From: Corynebacterium zhongnanshanii
GTDB lineage: Bacteria; Actinomycetota; Actinomycetes; Mycobacteriales; Mycobacteriaceae
Assembly (NCBI RefSeq): GCF_014490575.1
Contig: NZ_CP061033.1
Location: 1,116,001 to 1,180,000, forward strand
DNA: 64,000 nucleotides
Direction of reading: 5' to 3'
Part shown: positions 18,693 through 31,821 of the stretch, piece after piece
Layout of the letters: every line of letters starts with the position of its first letter
Numbering within the stretch: the stretch's first letter is position 1
Made by a program: the position numbers and the translations under genes
Notes under the pieces: model-generated
What the model was told of the DNA's origin: nothing
Databases searched by the model: none
The model's input: the letters and a program-made list of their open reading frames with translations, nothing else

Positions 18693-19220
18693 TCAGTGTA
18701 CGCGATCTGTCAGACGTAAGGCATCGAAGAGCGCACAGTCCACGGCGAGGCTGCGCACGCGTGCGCGGACCTCCTCCGGGTCCAGGTCATTAAGCACCCC
18801 TTTGTGCACGAGGTCCTCATATTCATCCTGAATACAACGGACAGACTCACCGCCTGGATGAACCACGGCCACATAGACCTCTCCCACCGGGTGCCCGTCC
18901 TGGGGTTCGGGCCCTGCCACCCCGGTGATGCCGATCCCGAGCGTGGCTCCGCAGCCCTCGGCGGCGCCTCGGGCCAGTGCCGCAGCGACCGCTGAAGAGA
19001 CCGGACCCTCAGTGTCTAAAAGCTGCGCATCCACCCCGGCAAGGGTTTCCTTAAGCTCGGTGGCGTAGACAATCACCCCACCGCGAAGCACCGCCGAGGC
19101 GCCGGGTACCTCCGCGATCGTCGCGGCGCATAGCCCCGCCGTGAGCGATTCCGCGGTAGCCACAGTGATGCCCGTGGACTGGCATCTCTCAACCAACGCA
19201 GAGGCCTGGGGGTTAATCAC
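18693..19220 (-). CDS. cinA: CinA-family protein (nicotinamide-nucleotide amidohydrolase type)
   Basis: The 175-residue protein corresponds to the C-terminal CinA domain only: TVATAESLTAGLCAATIAEVPGASAVLRGG near the N-terminus and GIGITGVAGPEPQDGHPVGEVYVAV. This domain deamidates nicotinamide mononucleotide in pyridine-nucleotide salvage. The start is GTG, overlapping the pgsA stop by 8 nt, so the two are coupled. The stand-alone domain is common in actinobacteria. Confidence 0.92.
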   Translation of the reverse strand: MINPQASALVERCQSTGITVATAESLTAGLCAATIAEVPGASAVLRGGVIVYATELKETLAGVDAQLLDTEGPVSSAVAAALARGAAEGCGATLGIGITGVAGPEPQDGHPVGEVYVAVVHPGGESVRCIQDEYEDLVHKGVLNDLDPEEVRARVRSLAVDCALFDALRLTDRVH

Positions 19221-19809
19221 GCGAATCCACCAGGTACTGCACGCCCGTGATCACGGTCTGCGCCACGGCCAGTGCCATAAAAACCACCGCGGCAACATGC
19301 CAGAAACCGGCCGCCGGGAGGATGAACAACGCCACTGCCACCGTCTGCAGGACGGTCTTGAGCTTTCCGCCCTTCGACGCCGGCACCACTTTTCCACGGC
19401 GCGCCAAAATCATACGCCACACGGTGATACCCAGCTCCCGCACCACGATGACGGCGGTCACCCACCACCACAGCTCGCCCAGGATATTCAGGCTGACGAA
19501 CGCGGAGATCATCAAGGCCTTATCCGCGATGGGGTCCGCGAGCTTACCGAAGTCTGTGATGACCTGGTAGCGCCGTGCCAGGAAGCCATCTAGTTGGTCC
19601 GTGAACATCAGCGCGATAAATACGCCGAGCGCCCACCAGCGCATGGTGAGATCCGGCTGGGTGGCTGTGGACCAATCCTGGGAGGACAGAATGAGCCACA
19701 GGAACACCGGGATCACTGCAATTCGAATAACCGTCAGCGTGTTGGGCAGTGATACCGAATGGACAAACCGACCGAAGCTAGAGCGTGATAATTCCTGTGA
19801 CGTGTGCAC
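19213..19809 (-). CDS. pgsA: CDP-diacylglycerol-glycerol-3-phosphate 3-phosphatidyltransferase
   Basis: The 198-residue membrane protein has the CDP-alcohol phosphatidyltransferase signature D-x2-D-G-x2-A-R-x8-G-x3-D-x3-D (DQLDGFLARR through DFGKLADPIADK). It makes phosphatidylglycerophosphate, the precursor of phosphatidylglycerol and cardiolipin. About four or five membrane helices follow an N-terminal SLPNTLTVIRI segment. The GTG start is 2 nt from the terC stop; cinA overlaps its 3' end. Confidence 0.93.
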   Translation of the reverse strand: MHTSQELSRSSFGRFVHSVSLPNTLTVIRIAVIPVFLWLILSSQDWSTATQPDLTMRWWALGVFIALMFTDQLDGFLARRYQVITDFGKLADPIADKALMISAFVSLNILGELWWWVTAVIVVRELGITVWRMILARRGKVVPASKGGKLKTVLQTVAVALFILPAAGFWHVAAVVFMALAVAQTVITGVQYLVDSRD

Positions 19810-19811
19810 GC

Positions 19812-20813
19812 TTAAGAGTCTACCGCATCCTTCTTACGGCCAACGGTCAGCGAAAGGATCGTTACCACGGCCAGAATTCCCACGATCACAAGCAGCGAAA
19901 GCTCGGTGGGGAACTCAAAGACGGACACATTCTCACCGCCGTTGATGAACGGCAGATTGTTTTCATGCAGGGCGTGCAGAATCAGCTTCACGCCGATAAA
20001 GCCGAGGATCAGCGCCAGACCGTAGCCCAGGTAGACGAGCTTCTCCAGCAATCCGTCGAGCAGGAAGTACAGCTGCCGCAGTCCCAGGAGGGCGAAAGCA
20101 TTCGTGGTGAACACGATGTACGGCTCCTGAGTGATGCCGTAGATGGCGGGGATGGAGTCCAGTGCAAACAACACGTCCACAAAGCCGATGCAGATCAGGG
20201 CGATGAGCAGTGGAGTGGCCATCGTCTTGCCCTTAGTCTTAAACAGCAGCTTATCGCCGTTGAACTTCTCGGACACGGGGATGAACTTGCGGGCGAGTTT
20301 CACCACCACCATGTCGTTGGGGTCCTCGTCCTCGGTGCCACGCACCTCGTCGATCACCAATTTCAGAGCGGTCCACAGCAGGAAAATGCCGAAGAGGTAG
20401 AACACATCGGACCAGACATTAATGACAGCCGCACCCGCCCAAATGAACAGGCCTCGGCACACCAATGCGATGGCAATACCGAACAGGAGCACCTTTTGCT
20501 GGTATTCCCGCGGGATCTTAAAGCTGGACATAATGAGCGCGAACACAAAGAGGTTGTCCACACTCAAGGCTTTTTCGGTGATAAAGCCGGTGAAAAACTC
20601 CACACCGTGCTGGTGCGGGTTGCCTGGCTCTCCCCAGGTCAGCCACAAGAATCCGCCAAATACAAAGGCCAGCGCGATATAGAACAGCGACCACAGGGCG
20701 GATTCTTTCATCGTCGGCGCATGGGGAGTCCGAACGTGGCTATAAAAATCAAAGATGAAGAAGCCGGCCACTACCGCAAAGGTAATGAGCCACGTCAGGG
20801 TATTCACTTCCAT
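19812..20813 (-). CDS. terC: TerC/Alx family integral membrane metal-ion exporter
   Basis: The 333-residue protein has about nine membrane helices and the TerC acidic signatures: FFTGFITEKALSVDNLFVFALI (about 75-95) and GFVDVLFALDSIPAI (about 215). Members of this family export manganese or relate to tellurite resistance. Upstream is a probable yybP-ykoY manganese riboswitch whose final stem covers the GGAGG ribosome site, so Mn(II) export under Mn-responsive control is likely. pgsA follows after 2 nt. Confidence 0.93.
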   Translation of the reverse strand: MEVNTLTWLITFAVVAGFFIFDFYSHVRTPHAPTMKESALWSLFYIALAFVFGGFLWLTWGEPGNPHQHGVEFFTGFITEKALSVDNLFVFALIMSSFKIPREYQQKVLLFGIAIALVCRGLFIWAGAAVINVWSDVFYLFGIFLLWTALKLVIDEVRGTEDEDPNDMVVVKLARKFIPVSEKFNGDKLLFKTKGKTMATPLLIALICIGFVDVLFALDSIPAIYGITQEPYIVFTTNAFALLGLRQLYFLLDGLLEKLVYLGYGLALILGFIGVKLILHALHENNLPFINGGENVSVFEFPTELSLLVIVGILAVVTILSLTVGRKKDAVDS

Positions 20814-20990
20814 AAAAAGGACCTCCGGTCACTAGAACGTATGTCAAAGAACCGGAGGTCTCCCCCGCCACTCACAGAGTTAAGAGTAGCCAACGCGACC
20901 GGGAACTTTCTACCTCATGGTGTGGGTAAAAGTGCCGTGTTGACGATCAGCGTTGTCGTGGGTACTTAGGGGTACTCCCCTCCAACGATC
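20814..20990 (-). ncRNA. Probable yybP-ykoY manganese riboswitch in the terC leader
   Basis: The terC 5' leader has a GGGGAGTACC-type 5' motif (rc of about 20970-20980) and further conserved-looking segments. It ends in a perfect 10-bp stem, GACCTCCGGT (rc of 20851-20860 partner) against ACCGGAGGTC (20820-20829 side). The stem's 3' strand contains the GGAGG ribosome-binding site, 8 nt before the ATG. The gene it precedes is the classic yybP-ykoY target. The 5' boundary is approximate. Confidence 0.82.
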
Positions 20991-21002
20991 GCCCAGTCTA
21001 CA

Positions 21003-23789
21003 CTAAAAAACACCCTTGGTTGGATCCGCGTCCACCACGGTGGTGTCACTGCGCTCCTGGATCTGGCTGGCGTTCTCCTCCATCTCGTCGCGTACCTCCT
21101 TCGGAGCGTCCGCAGGATCAGCGCCCTTGATCATCCACAGAATCGTATCCAACTCTTCCGGCTTCACCAGCACCTCGCGCGCCTTAGAACCTTCCGATGG
21201 CCCCACCACTCCGCGGGTTTCCATCAGGTCCATCAAGCGTCCCGCCTTGGCAAATCCAATGCGCAACTTGCGCTGTAGCATCGACGTGGATCCCAGCTGG
21301 GCCGTGACCACGAGCTCCACAGCCTGCAGAAGGTCCTCCAGATCGTTGCCGATGTCGGCGTCGATCTCCTTCTTCGCCTCGGAAGATTTATCGTCGGTCA
21401 CGCCCTCGGTGTAGTTCGGCTCGCCCTGCGCCTTGGCCGCTTCCACCACGGCCTGGACTTCCTCGTCGGTGACGAAGGCGCCCTGAATGCGCATCGGCTT
21501 GCCCGCACCCTGCGGGATGAACAGGCCATCACCCATACCGATGAGCTTTTCGGCGCCGCTCTGGTCCAGGATCACTCGGGAGTCCGTACCGGAGGCCGTA
21601 GCGAACGCCAGGCGGGACGGGACGTTGGTCTTAATCAGACCAGTCACCACGTCCACCGATGGGCGCTGCGTTGCCAGAACCAAATGGATGCCGGCGGCAC
21701 GAGCCTTCTGGGTAATGCGGACAATGGAATCTTCGATCTCCCGCGGCGCGGTCATCATGAGGTCCGCGAGCTCGTCGACCACACAGATGATGAACGGGTA
21801 CGGACGGTACACGCGCTCGGAGCCAAGCGGTGCCGTGATCTCACCTGTGCGGACCTTGTGGTTGAAGTCCTTCACGTGGCGCACACGGGCGGCCTTCATA
21901 TCCATGTACCGCTGCTCCATCTCCTCCACCAGCCAATTCAGGGCGGCGGCAGCCTTCTTCGGCTCCGTCACAATTGGCGTAATGAGGTGCGGAATCCCCT
22001 CGTACGGCGTGAGCTCAACCATCTTCGGATCCACCAGGATCAGTCGCACGTCCTCCGGGGTCGCGCGGGTCAGCAAGGACACCAGCATGGAGTTGACGAA
22101 GGCGGACTTACCCGAGCCGGTAGAACCCGCAACCAAAAGGTGCGGCATTTTCTGCACCGCAGAGGCCACGAAGTCGCCCTCGATGTCCTTGCCTAAACCA
22201 ATCAGCGTGGGATCCGTGTCACCGACGACCGACGGTGCGTGCAGCACATCAGATAGTCGCACCATCTCGCGGTCCGTGTTCGGAACCTCGATGCCCACCG
22301 CGGACTTACCCGGAATAGGCGTCAGAAGACGCACGTTGTCGGTAGCCACGGCGTACGCCAAGTTGGACTGAAGGTTGGTGATCTTGGAGACCTTCACACC
22401 CGGCCCGAGCTCAATCTCGTAGCGCGTGACAGTCGGCCCACGGGAAAAGCCCGTGACGTGGGCATCCACGTTAAACTCTTCGAACACGGCGGAGATCGCC
22501 TCGATCATGCGATCGTTGGTGTCACTCCGGGCCTTCGATTCCTCACCGGGGATCAGCAGGTCGGCGCTGGGCAGCTGGTAGTTGCTGCCGTCGAACATGG
22601 TCACGGCTTCGTCGCGTGGCGCAGGAGTCTCCTCCTTCGGCTTTACCGCCGAGGCGTCAATCCCCGAGCGTGCGATGATCGCCTTCTTGATGGATTCCCG
22701 AGAGTCCTCTACTGCGTCTCGCTCCGGTTCAGGTTCCGGTTCCGGCTCCGGTTCTGGCATAGGCTTTGGCTTAGGTTTCCGCTTAGGCCGCTCTTCTTCC
22801 TCCTTCATCTTGCGAGAGAAGTCCAGGACCAACGTCTCATCCGCCGGGGCCACCTCCCGCGGCTGCCTCCGCTGTACACGTGGGGTACGGGATTCGGACA
22901 CGGCGGCGTCGAGCTCCTCGTCCACGCCATCGTAAAGATCGTCGACGTCGGCGTGGTCATCCTCATATTCCCGACGCCCAAGCCCCAGGTAATCTCGGCT
23001 CGCGCGGAAGGCCTCGGCGAACGTCATGCCGGTGAGCTGCAGCGCTCCGTACACGATCGCGAGCAGGAGCAGTGGTATGGCGATGAAATTGGAAAAGCCC
23101 ACGCTCAGGGGCGTTCCTACGAATTGCCCGATGATGCCACCGGCGGAGGCCCGTGGTTCCGATTCCGTGGGCAGCCCCGCGACGATGTGCATGATGCCCA
23201 GGCAGGACAGCGCAATGAGTCCGGTGCCGAGGCCAATACGCCCCAGGGAGCGTTGGGTCACGTCGATGCCCACCATCAGGATCCATCCAGCCGCAAGCAG
23301 GATGACTGGGATGATGTAGGCGCCTGCGCCCACGAACCACGTGAAGATGCCGGACACCACGGTACCCACGGTGCCGCCGACGGTAAACCACAGGGTTCCG
23401 GCGACGATCAGCGCCAAGGCGAACAGCGCTAGGGCCGGGCCGTCGTGCCCTCCGCCCAGACGCGTGACGCCTGACGGTTCATCGAGTTCCTCGTCCTCAG
23501 GCTCCACAACGGGTGGCTCCTTTTTAGCGAAGCGGGGTGATGTGCGCTGCTTCTTCGGCGTCATAACCTCTGTGTCGGTCTCCTCAAAAAAGTCGTGGTC
23601 ATCCTCATATCCCCCGCGGTCGGGCATCGCGCGACGAGTCAAGGAGCCAAGTCCACGCGCCGTGCCTCCGAACAGAGCACCGACTGCGGAAAACGCGCTG
23701 CCGGTACGCTGAAAATCCGAGGTGTCATAGGCCTCGGTGCGGTAATCCCGGGGCGATTTCTTCTGCGGATGGCGGCTACTGGCAGTCAT
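21003..23789 (-). CDS. ftsK: DNA translocase FtsK/SpoIIIE
   Basis: The 928-residue protein has an acidic N-terminus, four membrane helices (about residues 110-260), a long linker with a Pro-Glu repeat ([12 protein letters not shown]), and a RecA-like motor with Walker [29 protein letters not shown] and Walker [16 protein letters not shown] winged-helix gamma domain ([24 protein letters not shown]) reads the orienting sequences. It pumps chromosomal DNA at the septum. The ATG at 23789 is preceded by TAGAGT-GGAGCGC; an in-frame GTG at 23816 is an alternative. Confidence 0.96.
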   Translation of the reverse strand: MTASSRHPQKKSPRDYRTEAYDTSDFQRTGSAFSAVGALFGGTARGLGSLTRRAMPDRGGYEDDHDFFEETDTEVMTPKKQRTSPRFAKKEPPVVEPEDEELDEPSGVTRLGGGHDGPALALFALALIVAGTLWFTVGGTVGTVVSGIFTWFVGAGAYIIPVILLAAGWILMVGIDVTQRSLGRIGLGTGLIALSCLGIMHIVAGLPTESEPRASAGGIIGQFVGTPLSVGFSNFIAIPLLLLAIVYGALQLTGMTFAEAFRASRDYLGLGRREYEDDHADVDDLYDGVDEELDAAVSESRTPRVQRRQPREVAPADETLVLDFSRKMKEEEERPKRKPKPKPMPEPEPEPEPEPERDAVEDSRESIKKAIIARSGIDASAVKPKEETPAPRDEAVTMFDGSNYQLPSADLLIPGEESKARSDTNDRMIEAISAVFEEFNVDAHVTGFSRGPTVTRYEIELGPGVKVSKITNLQSNLAYAVATDNVRLLTPIPGKSAVGIEVPNTDREMVRLSDVLHAPSVVGDTDPTLIGLGKDIEGDFVASAVQKMPHLLVAGSTGSGKSAFVNSMLVSLLTRATPEDVRLILVDPKMVELTPYEGIPHLITPIVTEPKKAAAALNWLVEEMEQRYMDMKAARVRHVKDFNHKVRTGEITAPLGSERVYRPYPFIICVVDELADLMMTAPREIEDSIVRITQKARAAGIHLVLATQRPSVDVVTGLIKTNVPSRLAFATASGTDSRVILDQSGAEKLIGMGDGLFIPQGAGKPMRIQGAFVTDEEVQAVVEAAKAQGEPNYTEGVTDDKSSEAKKEIDADIGNDLEDLLQAVELVVTAQLGSTSMLQRKLRIGFAKAGRLMDLMETRGVVGPSEGSKAREVLVKPEELDTILWMIKGADPADAPKEVRDEMEENASQIQERSDTTVVDADPTKGVF

Positions 23790-23796
23790 GCGCTCC

Positions 23797-23802
23797 ACTC
23801 TA
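23797..23802 (-). promoter_or_regulatory. Probable -10 element of ftsK (leaderless layout)
   Basis: TAGAGT lies 7 nt before the ftsK ATG, so transcription would begin at or next to the start codon. The GGAG in the spacer, only 3 nt from ATG, is too close for a normal ribosome site. Confidence 0.5.
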
Positions 23803-23854
23803 GTCGCAAGTGCCACATAAGTAACATCTTTAACACGCGCGTGGCGCCGATCTT

Positions 23855-24508
23855 CTAGACTGAGCGGCCACTCACGCGCTGAAACAGGCCCGGATCACTG
23901 ATCGTCAGCTGGGACACGGCAGCATCCCGCCCAAACAACCACAGCAGCAGGTCTTGCGGATCGCCCTCAATGGTCAAGGTCTCACCCTTGCCGCGTGATG
24001 CTGCGCCGCAGCGCACAGTCCGGTTCTTCCACCGCAATTCAATGGGAACCTCGGACTTTTTCACCAGCAGGGACGCGCGGCCATCGATAAAGAACCACAA
24101 CAGCTCGCGGTCCTGGTCGTCCAAGGGTCGGGCCAGCGCCTCCCCTCCCCCAGCGCGTCGAACATCTTCCCGGTGAATAAAGTTCTCAGTGACGTTCACC
24201 ACTCTATCCAGCGGCTTCATCGGCGACCACCAGGGAGGCCCCGCTTCAAAGCGCCGAATTAACTCCTCATAAGGCAAGGCGGAATACTTCGCCGTCACGG
24301 AATCCAAATGGCCGGACACGGCTGGGACAAACATCCCCACGGCCGCATCGGGACGCGATTCGCGCAGGACCAGGTGGACCACCAAATCCTTGGTGGTCCA
24401 CCCCTCGCACAGCGTGGGAGCATCCGGGCCGCTGGCCCTCAAGGCCTCGGCCAAGCCCTGACGCTCACGTCGAGCGAAGTCCGAGGCGAGCACATGGCGA
24501 AGGCGCAC
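23855..24508 (-). CDS. TIGR03085-family metal-binding protein (DinB / maleylpyruvate isomerase-like fold)
   Basis: The 217-residue protein has the actinobacterial TIGR03085 pattern: [34 protein letters not shown] at the N-terminus, PPWWSPM in the middle, and [11 protein letters not shown] carrying a histidine likely to bind metal, as in the DinB/mycothiol-dependent superfamily. Its substrate is unknown. It lies 4 nt downstream of rnj and is co-transcribed with it. The start is GTG at 24508. Confidence 0.88.
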   Translation of the reverse strand: MRLRHVLASDFARRERQGLAEALRASGPDAPTLCEGWTTKDLVVHLVLRESRPDAAVGMFVPAVSGHLDSVTAKYSALPYEELIRRFEAGPPWWSPMKPLDRVVNVTENFIHREDVRRAGGGEALARPLDDQDRELLWFFIDGRASLLVKKSEVPIELRWKNRTVRCGAASRGKGETLTIEGDPQDLLLWLFGRDAAVSQLTISDPGLFQRVSGRSV

Positions 24509-24512
24509 GGTA

Positions 24513-26495
24513 CTACTGAGACTCCCGCGTCAAGGTCTCGTCGATCTCCTCGACGATCTCACTGGTCATCGGCACCACCGTAGGCACGATGAATGGCTTG
24601 CGCTTCCACTTATCGCTAATGATCTTGCCGACCTTGCGGCGGATCTTCTGAGCCATTCGGTATGGATCGTTCTCGCCCTCACCGGCCAGGTCCAACATGA
24701 TGTTGTCCACGGCACCGGTGAGTTCCTTCACGATGTCCCGGGCGTCGTCGGAGAAGCCATTGGTCTTCACCGTCGGAGCCTCCAGAGGACGGCCGGTGCG
24801 GTTATCGATCACCACGGTGATGGACACCAGGCCACCTTCGGCCATGGCCGTGCGGTCTTCCAGAACCTCGGTTCCGATGTCACCCATCCGGGAACCATCC
24901 ACGTACAAGTTACCGACGGTGGTCTGACCAACCACCTTGGCGTGGCCCTTGTGCAGGTCCACAAACACACCATTCTGTGCCAATGGAATATTCTTCGGGT
25001 TCACACCAGTCGAGATCGCGAGCTCCTTGTTGGCGCGAATGTGCCGCCACTCACCGTGGACTGGCATCGCATTGCGCGGACGCGCGGCGTTGTACAGGAA
25101 CAGCAGCTCGCCAGCATAGCCGTGACCAGACGTGTGCACCTTGGCGTCGCGTCCAGTAACCACGGTGGCACCGATCTGCGAGAGCATATTGATCACGCCG
25201 AACACGGCCTCTTCGTTGCCAGGCACCAAGGAGGAGGACAGGATGATCAGGTCTCCAGCCTTCACGTTGATCTGGCGGTGCTCGCGACGAGCCATGCGGG
25301 ACAGGGCGGCCATCGGCTCACCCTGGGTGCCCGTGGTCACCAGAAGAACCTTGTGCGGCGCCATCTTTGCAGCCTCGTCCATCGTGACGATGGTTCCCTT
25401 TGGCGCGTTCAGGTAGCCCATGCGCTCCGCGATCTCCATGTTGCGGATCATGGAACGGCCATTGAAGGCGACCTTACGGCCCGCGGCAACGGCGGCATCC
25501 ACCGCGGACTGCACGCGCGACACGTTCGACGCGAAGGAGGCGAAAATCACGCGCTGCTTGGCGTCGCCCACCAAACGCTTGATGGTCGGCACCAGATCAG
25601 CCTCCGAACCGGACACACCCGGCGTGGTGGCGTTCGTGGAGTCGCACAGGAACAGGTCGATGCCCTCGTCGCCGAAGCGGGACAGTGCGGGCAGGTCCGT
25701 GGGGCGCTTGTCCAGCGGGGTCTGGTCTAGCTTGATGTCGCCGGTGTGGACAACAAGGCCCGCACCAGTCTTCAGTGCGATGCCCAGGCACTCCGGGATG
25801 GAGTGGTTTACCGCGAAGAAGCGGATGTCGAAAGGCCCGCGAGACTCGTGGGAGTTCTCATCCACCTCGATCAGCTTCGGACGCTGACGGTGCTCCTGGC
25901 ACTTCGCAGCGATCAACGCGCAGGTGAAGCGAGAGGCGATGATAGGAATATCAGCGCGCTGCTTCAGCATCCATGGGATGGCGCCGATGTGGTCCTCGTG
26001 ACCGTGGGTCACCACCAGTGCTTCCACACGGTCCCACTTGTCCTCCATGTAGGAGAAGTCTGGCAGGATCAGGTCCACGCCCGGCTCATCGGAACTCGGG
26101 AACAACACACCACAGTCAATGATGAGCAGGCGGCCGTTGTACTCGAAGACAGTCATGTTGCGGCCGATCTCCGAGATACCACCCAACGCGACGATGCGCA
26201 GATCGCCCTTGGCCAGCTTTGGTGGCTGAGGGAGGCGCTGAGTGAGGTCAGCGCCCTGCATTGTCTTCAATGCGCCTGAGCGCTGGTTGTCCTGCCCGCG
26301 ACCTCCGCGGTTGCGTCCGCCGTTGCCACCGTTTCCGCGGCCTCCGCGAGAGCGGCGGTTTCGTCCCCCGCCGTTCTTATTATTCGTGTTCTTCTTCGTC
26401 TCTTCGCCGTTCTCCTGTGCCGCTGCTACGGTCTCAGCGCTAGGAGAACCAGCCTTCCGGGTCACTTTGCGTGCCCTGGAACGTTGTTCAGTCAT
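24513..26495 (-). CDS. rnj: Ribonuclease J
   Basis: The 660-residue metallo-beta-lactamase RNase has the HGHEDHIGAIP metal motif (about 160), a beta-CASP domain and a C-terminal domain. It acts as a 5' exonuclease and endonuclease in mRNA and rRNA processing. The first 90 residues are disordered and rich in Arg, Gly and Asn (RNRRSRGGRGNGGNGGRNRGG), as in other corynebacterial and mycobacterial RNase J. It lies 24 bp downstream of dapA in the same direction. Confidence 0.96.
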   Translation of the reverse strand: MTEQRSRARKVTRKAGSPSAETVAAAQENGEETKKNTNNKNGGGRNRRSRGGRGNGGNGGRNRGGRGQDNQRSGALKTMQGADLTQRLPQPPKLAKGDLRIVALGGISEIGRNMTVFEYNGRLLIIDCGVLFPSSDEPGVDLILPDFSYMEDKWDRVEALVVTHGHEDHIGAIPWMLKQRADIPIIASRFTCALIAAKCQEHRQRPKLIEVDENSHESRGPFDIRFFAVNHSIPECLGIALKTGAGLVVHTGDIKLDQTPLDKRPTDLPALSRFGDEGIDLFLCDSTNATTPGVSGSEADLVPTIKRLVGDAKQRVIFASFASNVSRVQSAVDAAVAAGRKVAFNGRSMIRNMEIAERMGYLNAPKGTIVTMDEAAKMAPHKVLLVTTGTQGEPMAALSRMARREHRQINVKAGDLIILSSSLVPGNEEAVFGVINMLSQIGATVVTGRDAKVHTSGHGYAGELLFLYNAARPRNAMPVHGEWRHIRANKELAISTGVNPKNIPLAQNGVFVDLHKGHAKVVGQTTVGNLYVDGSRMGDIGTEVLEDRTAMAEGGLVSITVVIDNRTGRPLEAPTVKTNGFSDDARDIVKELTGAVDNIMLDLAGEGENDPYRMAQKIRRKVGKIISDKWKRKPFIVPTVVPMTSEIVEEIDETLTRESQ

Positions 26496-26519
26496 ATTTC
26501 CCTTGTACGAGCGGTGTCC

Positions 26520-27428
26520 TTACTGAAGGAATCCTGCTCGTTGTAAGTCGTGAGCGAGCTGTTCGTATTCAGCATCGCTAGGTTCGAGGATGGGCAGGCG
26601 TGGTGCTCCCACGTCATGCCCAAGAAGCTTCAGTGCTGCCTTGGCGAATGTAACGCCTCCCAACCGAGCCTGCGCTTCTTGCAATGGAGCCAGGGACACA
26701 GCGATGCGTCGGGCTTCAGCAAGATCCCCTGCGTCATAGGCGTTGCGCAGTGCGCGAAGTTCCGCGGCTGCCACGTGTCCAATGACGGAAATGAAACCAG
26801 TTGCCCCCGCGGCAAGCCACGGCAGGTTGAGCGGATCGTCGCCGGAATACCAGGCGAGATCGGTGGTTTCAATGAGTTCCATGGCGTGGAAGATATCGCC
26901 CTTAGCGTCTTTCACTGCCTGGATGTTGGGGTGTTCTGCAAGACGACGCAGGGTGTCTTGTTCGATGGGGATCACAGAGCGAGAAGGAATGTCATACAGA
27001 CAGATAGGAATGTCCACAGCATCTGCCACCGTGGTGAAGTGCTGAACCAATCCTTCCTGGCTTGGACGGGAGTAATAAGGCGTCACGACCAGCAGTGAAT
27101 CTGCGCCGGCCTCAGCAGAGGCCTTGGCGAGTTCCACAGAGGCAGCCGTATCGTACGATCCTGCACCGGCGACCAGCTTCACACTGTCTCCCAGTTCGGA
27201 TCGTACTGCTCTGAGCAGGTCTAATTTCTCCGATGCTCCAGTGGTTGGAGATTCGCCGGTAGTTCCGGCGAGGATCAGAGAATCGAGGCCTTGTTCTACC
27301 AGATGACCAGCGAGTGATACACCGGCGTCCAAGTCGACGGTTCCGTCCTTCTTAAAAGGAGTCACCATCGCAACTGAGATCGTGCCGAAATGCTCGGCTC
27401 CGTTCGTTGCCACAATACCTGTACTCAT
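26520..27428 (-). CDS. dapA: 4-hydroxy-tetrahydrodipicolinate synthase
   Basis: The 302-residue enzyme condenses pyruvate with aspartate semialdehyde, the first step of the diaminopimelate/lysine branch. It has the [11 protein letters not shown] pyruvate motif, [13 protein letters not shown] tyrosine region and Schiff-base lysine in VKDAKGD. The ATG at 27428 ([10 protein letters not shown]) fits the family; GGGGAG lies just upstream. It belongs to a dapB-thyX-dapA-rnj series in one direction, as in C. glutamicum. Confidence 0.97.
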   Translation of the reverse strand: MSTGIVATNGAEHFGTISVAMVTPFKKDGTVDLDAGVSLAGHLVEQGLDSLILAGTTGESPTTGASEKLDLLRAVRSELGDSVKLVAGAGSYDTAASVELAKASAEAGADSLLVVTPYYSRPSQEGLVQHFTTVADAVDIPICLYDIPSRSVIPIEQDTLRRLAEHPNIQAVKDAKGDIFHAMELIETTDLAWYSGDDPLNLPWLAAGATGFISVIGHVAAAELRALRNAYDAGDLAEARRIAVSLAPLQEAQARLGGVTFAKAALKLLGHDVGAPRLPILEPSDAEYEQLAHDLQRAGFLQ

Positions 27429-27493
27429 AGCTCCCCACAGTACCTTTCTCGATAGCAAACTGTTGAATTGGCACGGCTTAAGTGAGCCGCGCA

Positions 27494-28249
27494 CTAAAAT
27501 TCGTTGACATAAGGGCTGGTGGCCATGCGGCCACCATCGACCAGATCTACCACGCTAAAGTCATCAAACACCTCGGGCGAAATCTGCTTCAGCTTCTCGA
27601 GGCATTCTACTGCGATCCGCCGAATCTCCGGGTCCGCATGCTCGGCGGCGCGTGTCCCGATGAAGTGCCTCCAGCTGCGGAAGTTTCCGGTCATGACAAA
27701 ACGGGTTTCGGTGCAGTTCGGCAGCACAGCGCGCGCTGCCTGACGAGCCTGCTTCGCCCGCACCGCGGCGTGGGACCCTTGATTCAGCCCCTGCGCCGAA
27801 ATGCCTTGAAGAATCTCTTCGTAGGCCTGATGAGCGACATCGGCGGATTGAAGAAACAGGCGCGTGAGCTGCTCATCAGCCCGCACTGCCGCCGGCACTA
27901 CCACGCGTGCTTCCTCCGCGGGCACGTACCTCTGCGACAGTTGTGAAAAAGAGAAGTGCCGATGCCTCATGATCTCATGGCTGCACGAGCGCGACACGCC
28001 CCGGAGGTACATGCTCGCCGAGGAGTGCTCCAGAACCGCAGTATGCCCCACATCCAGGATGTGACGCACGTAGGCCTGGTTCGTGGCCGTGTGCGGGTTG
28101 GGCTTATCCCACGTTTCGTAGCAGGCGCGTCCGGCGAACTCCGACAGGGCGGACCCGTCCGCGGCATCCGTACTCCACCGCACATCACTCGGTGGGGCGA
28201 ACGTGGTGTGCCCCACCAGGTCGATGGAGAGCTCGGCGATGGTGGCCAT
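27494..28249 (-). CDS. thyX: FAD-dependent thymidylate synthase
   Basis: The 251-residue protein has the ThyX signature [13 protein letters not shown] (about residue 95) and conserved [17 protein letters not shown]. It makes dTMP using FAD and methylene-tetrahydrofolate, without ThyA. It starts 2 nt after the dapB stop and lies 65 bp from the dapA ATG. The DapB-ThyX-DapA arrangement is conserved in corynebacteria. Confidence 0.97.
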   Translation of the reverse strand: MATIAELSIDLVGHTTFAPPSDVRWSTDAADGSALSEFAGRACYETWDKPNPHTATNQAYVRHILDVGHTAVLEHSSASMYLRGVSRSCSHEIMRHRHFSFSQLSQRYVPAEEARVVVPAAVRADEQLTRLFLQSADVAHQAYEEILQGISAQGLNQGSHAAVRAKQARQAARAVLPNCTETRFVMTGNFRSWRHFIGTRAAEHADPEIRRIAVECLEKLKQISPEVFDDFSVVDLVDGGRMATSPYVNEF

Positions 28250-28251
28250 GC

Positions 28252-31334
<3,083 letters not shown>

Positions 31335-31431
31335 GCTCTCAACTTTCTGCTTGAGCGCTCACGTGGCCAAATCATCGGTGCCGGCCTGAGCGTTCAAACG
31401 GTCGTACGTCAAAAAGGCTACCTTACTATGC

Positions 31432-31463
31432 AAAAAACGCCACTATCGTCAGCGATAGTGGCG
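31432..31463 (-). terminator. Rho-independent terminator of rpsO (also T-rich on the other strand)
   Basis: A perfect 11-bp stem (CGCCACTATCG at 31438-31448 with CGATAGTGGCG at 31453-31463, loop TCAG) is followed on the minus strand by six T (31437-31432). On the plus strand the stem is followed by TGATTTTT. Confidence 0.9.
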
Positions 31464-31484
31464 TGATTTTTACTAACAATGAGC

Positions 31485-31754
31485 CTAGCGACGCAGTCCC
31501 AGGCGCTCGATCAGAGAACGGTAACGGTCAACGTTGTTCTCGGACAGGTACTTCAGCAGGCCACGGCGGCGACCAACCAGCAGCAGCAGACCACGGCGGG
31601 AGTGGTGGTCGTGCTTGTGGAACTTGAGGTGCTCGGTCAGCTGACGGATGCGGACGGTCAGCAGTGCGATCTGAGCCTCTGGGGAACCGGTGTCGGTCTC
31701 GTGCAGGCCAAACTCCTTGAGGGTTTCAGCCTTCTGCTCCTTGGACAGTGCCAT
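31485..31754 (-). CDS. rpsO: 30S ribosomal protein S15
   Basis: The 89-residue protein has the full S15 pattern ([56 protein letters not shown]). It binds 16S rRNA at the three-way junction early in 30S assembly. The start has AAGGAG 7 nt upstream. Its leader carries two crossing 7-bp complementarities that may form an autoregulatory pseudoknot; a strong terminator follows the gene. Confidence 0.98.
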   Translation of the reverse strand: MALSKEQKAETLKEFGLHETDTGSPEAQIALLTVRIRQLTEHLKFHKHDHHSRRGLLLLVGRRRGLLKYLSENNVDRYRSLIERLGLRR

Positions 31755-31768
31755 GGATTATCTCCTTA

Positions 31769-31816
31769 GTAGTTGTTTCAGTCCACGCAAAAGGTCATGC
31801 TGCAACTACCGTGGAC
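31769..31816 (-). promoter_or_regulatory. Structured rpsO leader with crossing complementary segments (possible S15 pseudoknot)
   Basis: Read along the rpsO transcript the order is GTCCACG (31816-31810), GTAGTTG (31809-31803), CGTGGAC (31787-31781), CAACTAC (31775-31769). First pairs with third and second with fourth, both 7 bp and perfect, giving a pseudoknot topology or two exclusive hairpins. The last segment lies 1 nt before TAAGGAG. Confidence 0.5.
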
Positions 31817-31821
31817 CACAG

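Noticed and set aside
18753..18766. Perfect 14-bp palindrome GCGCACGCGTGCGC about 100 bp upstream of clgR, considered as a ClgR operator
   Set aside because: It lies in cinA coding sequence; the half-site spacing does not fit the ClgR motif as I know it, and such GC palindromes are common at this base composition.
22480..22500. TCGAACA half-site in ftsK, considered as a LexA box
   Set aside because: Only the left half matches and it is deep in coding sequence; similar isolated half-sites occur in pspA and divS.
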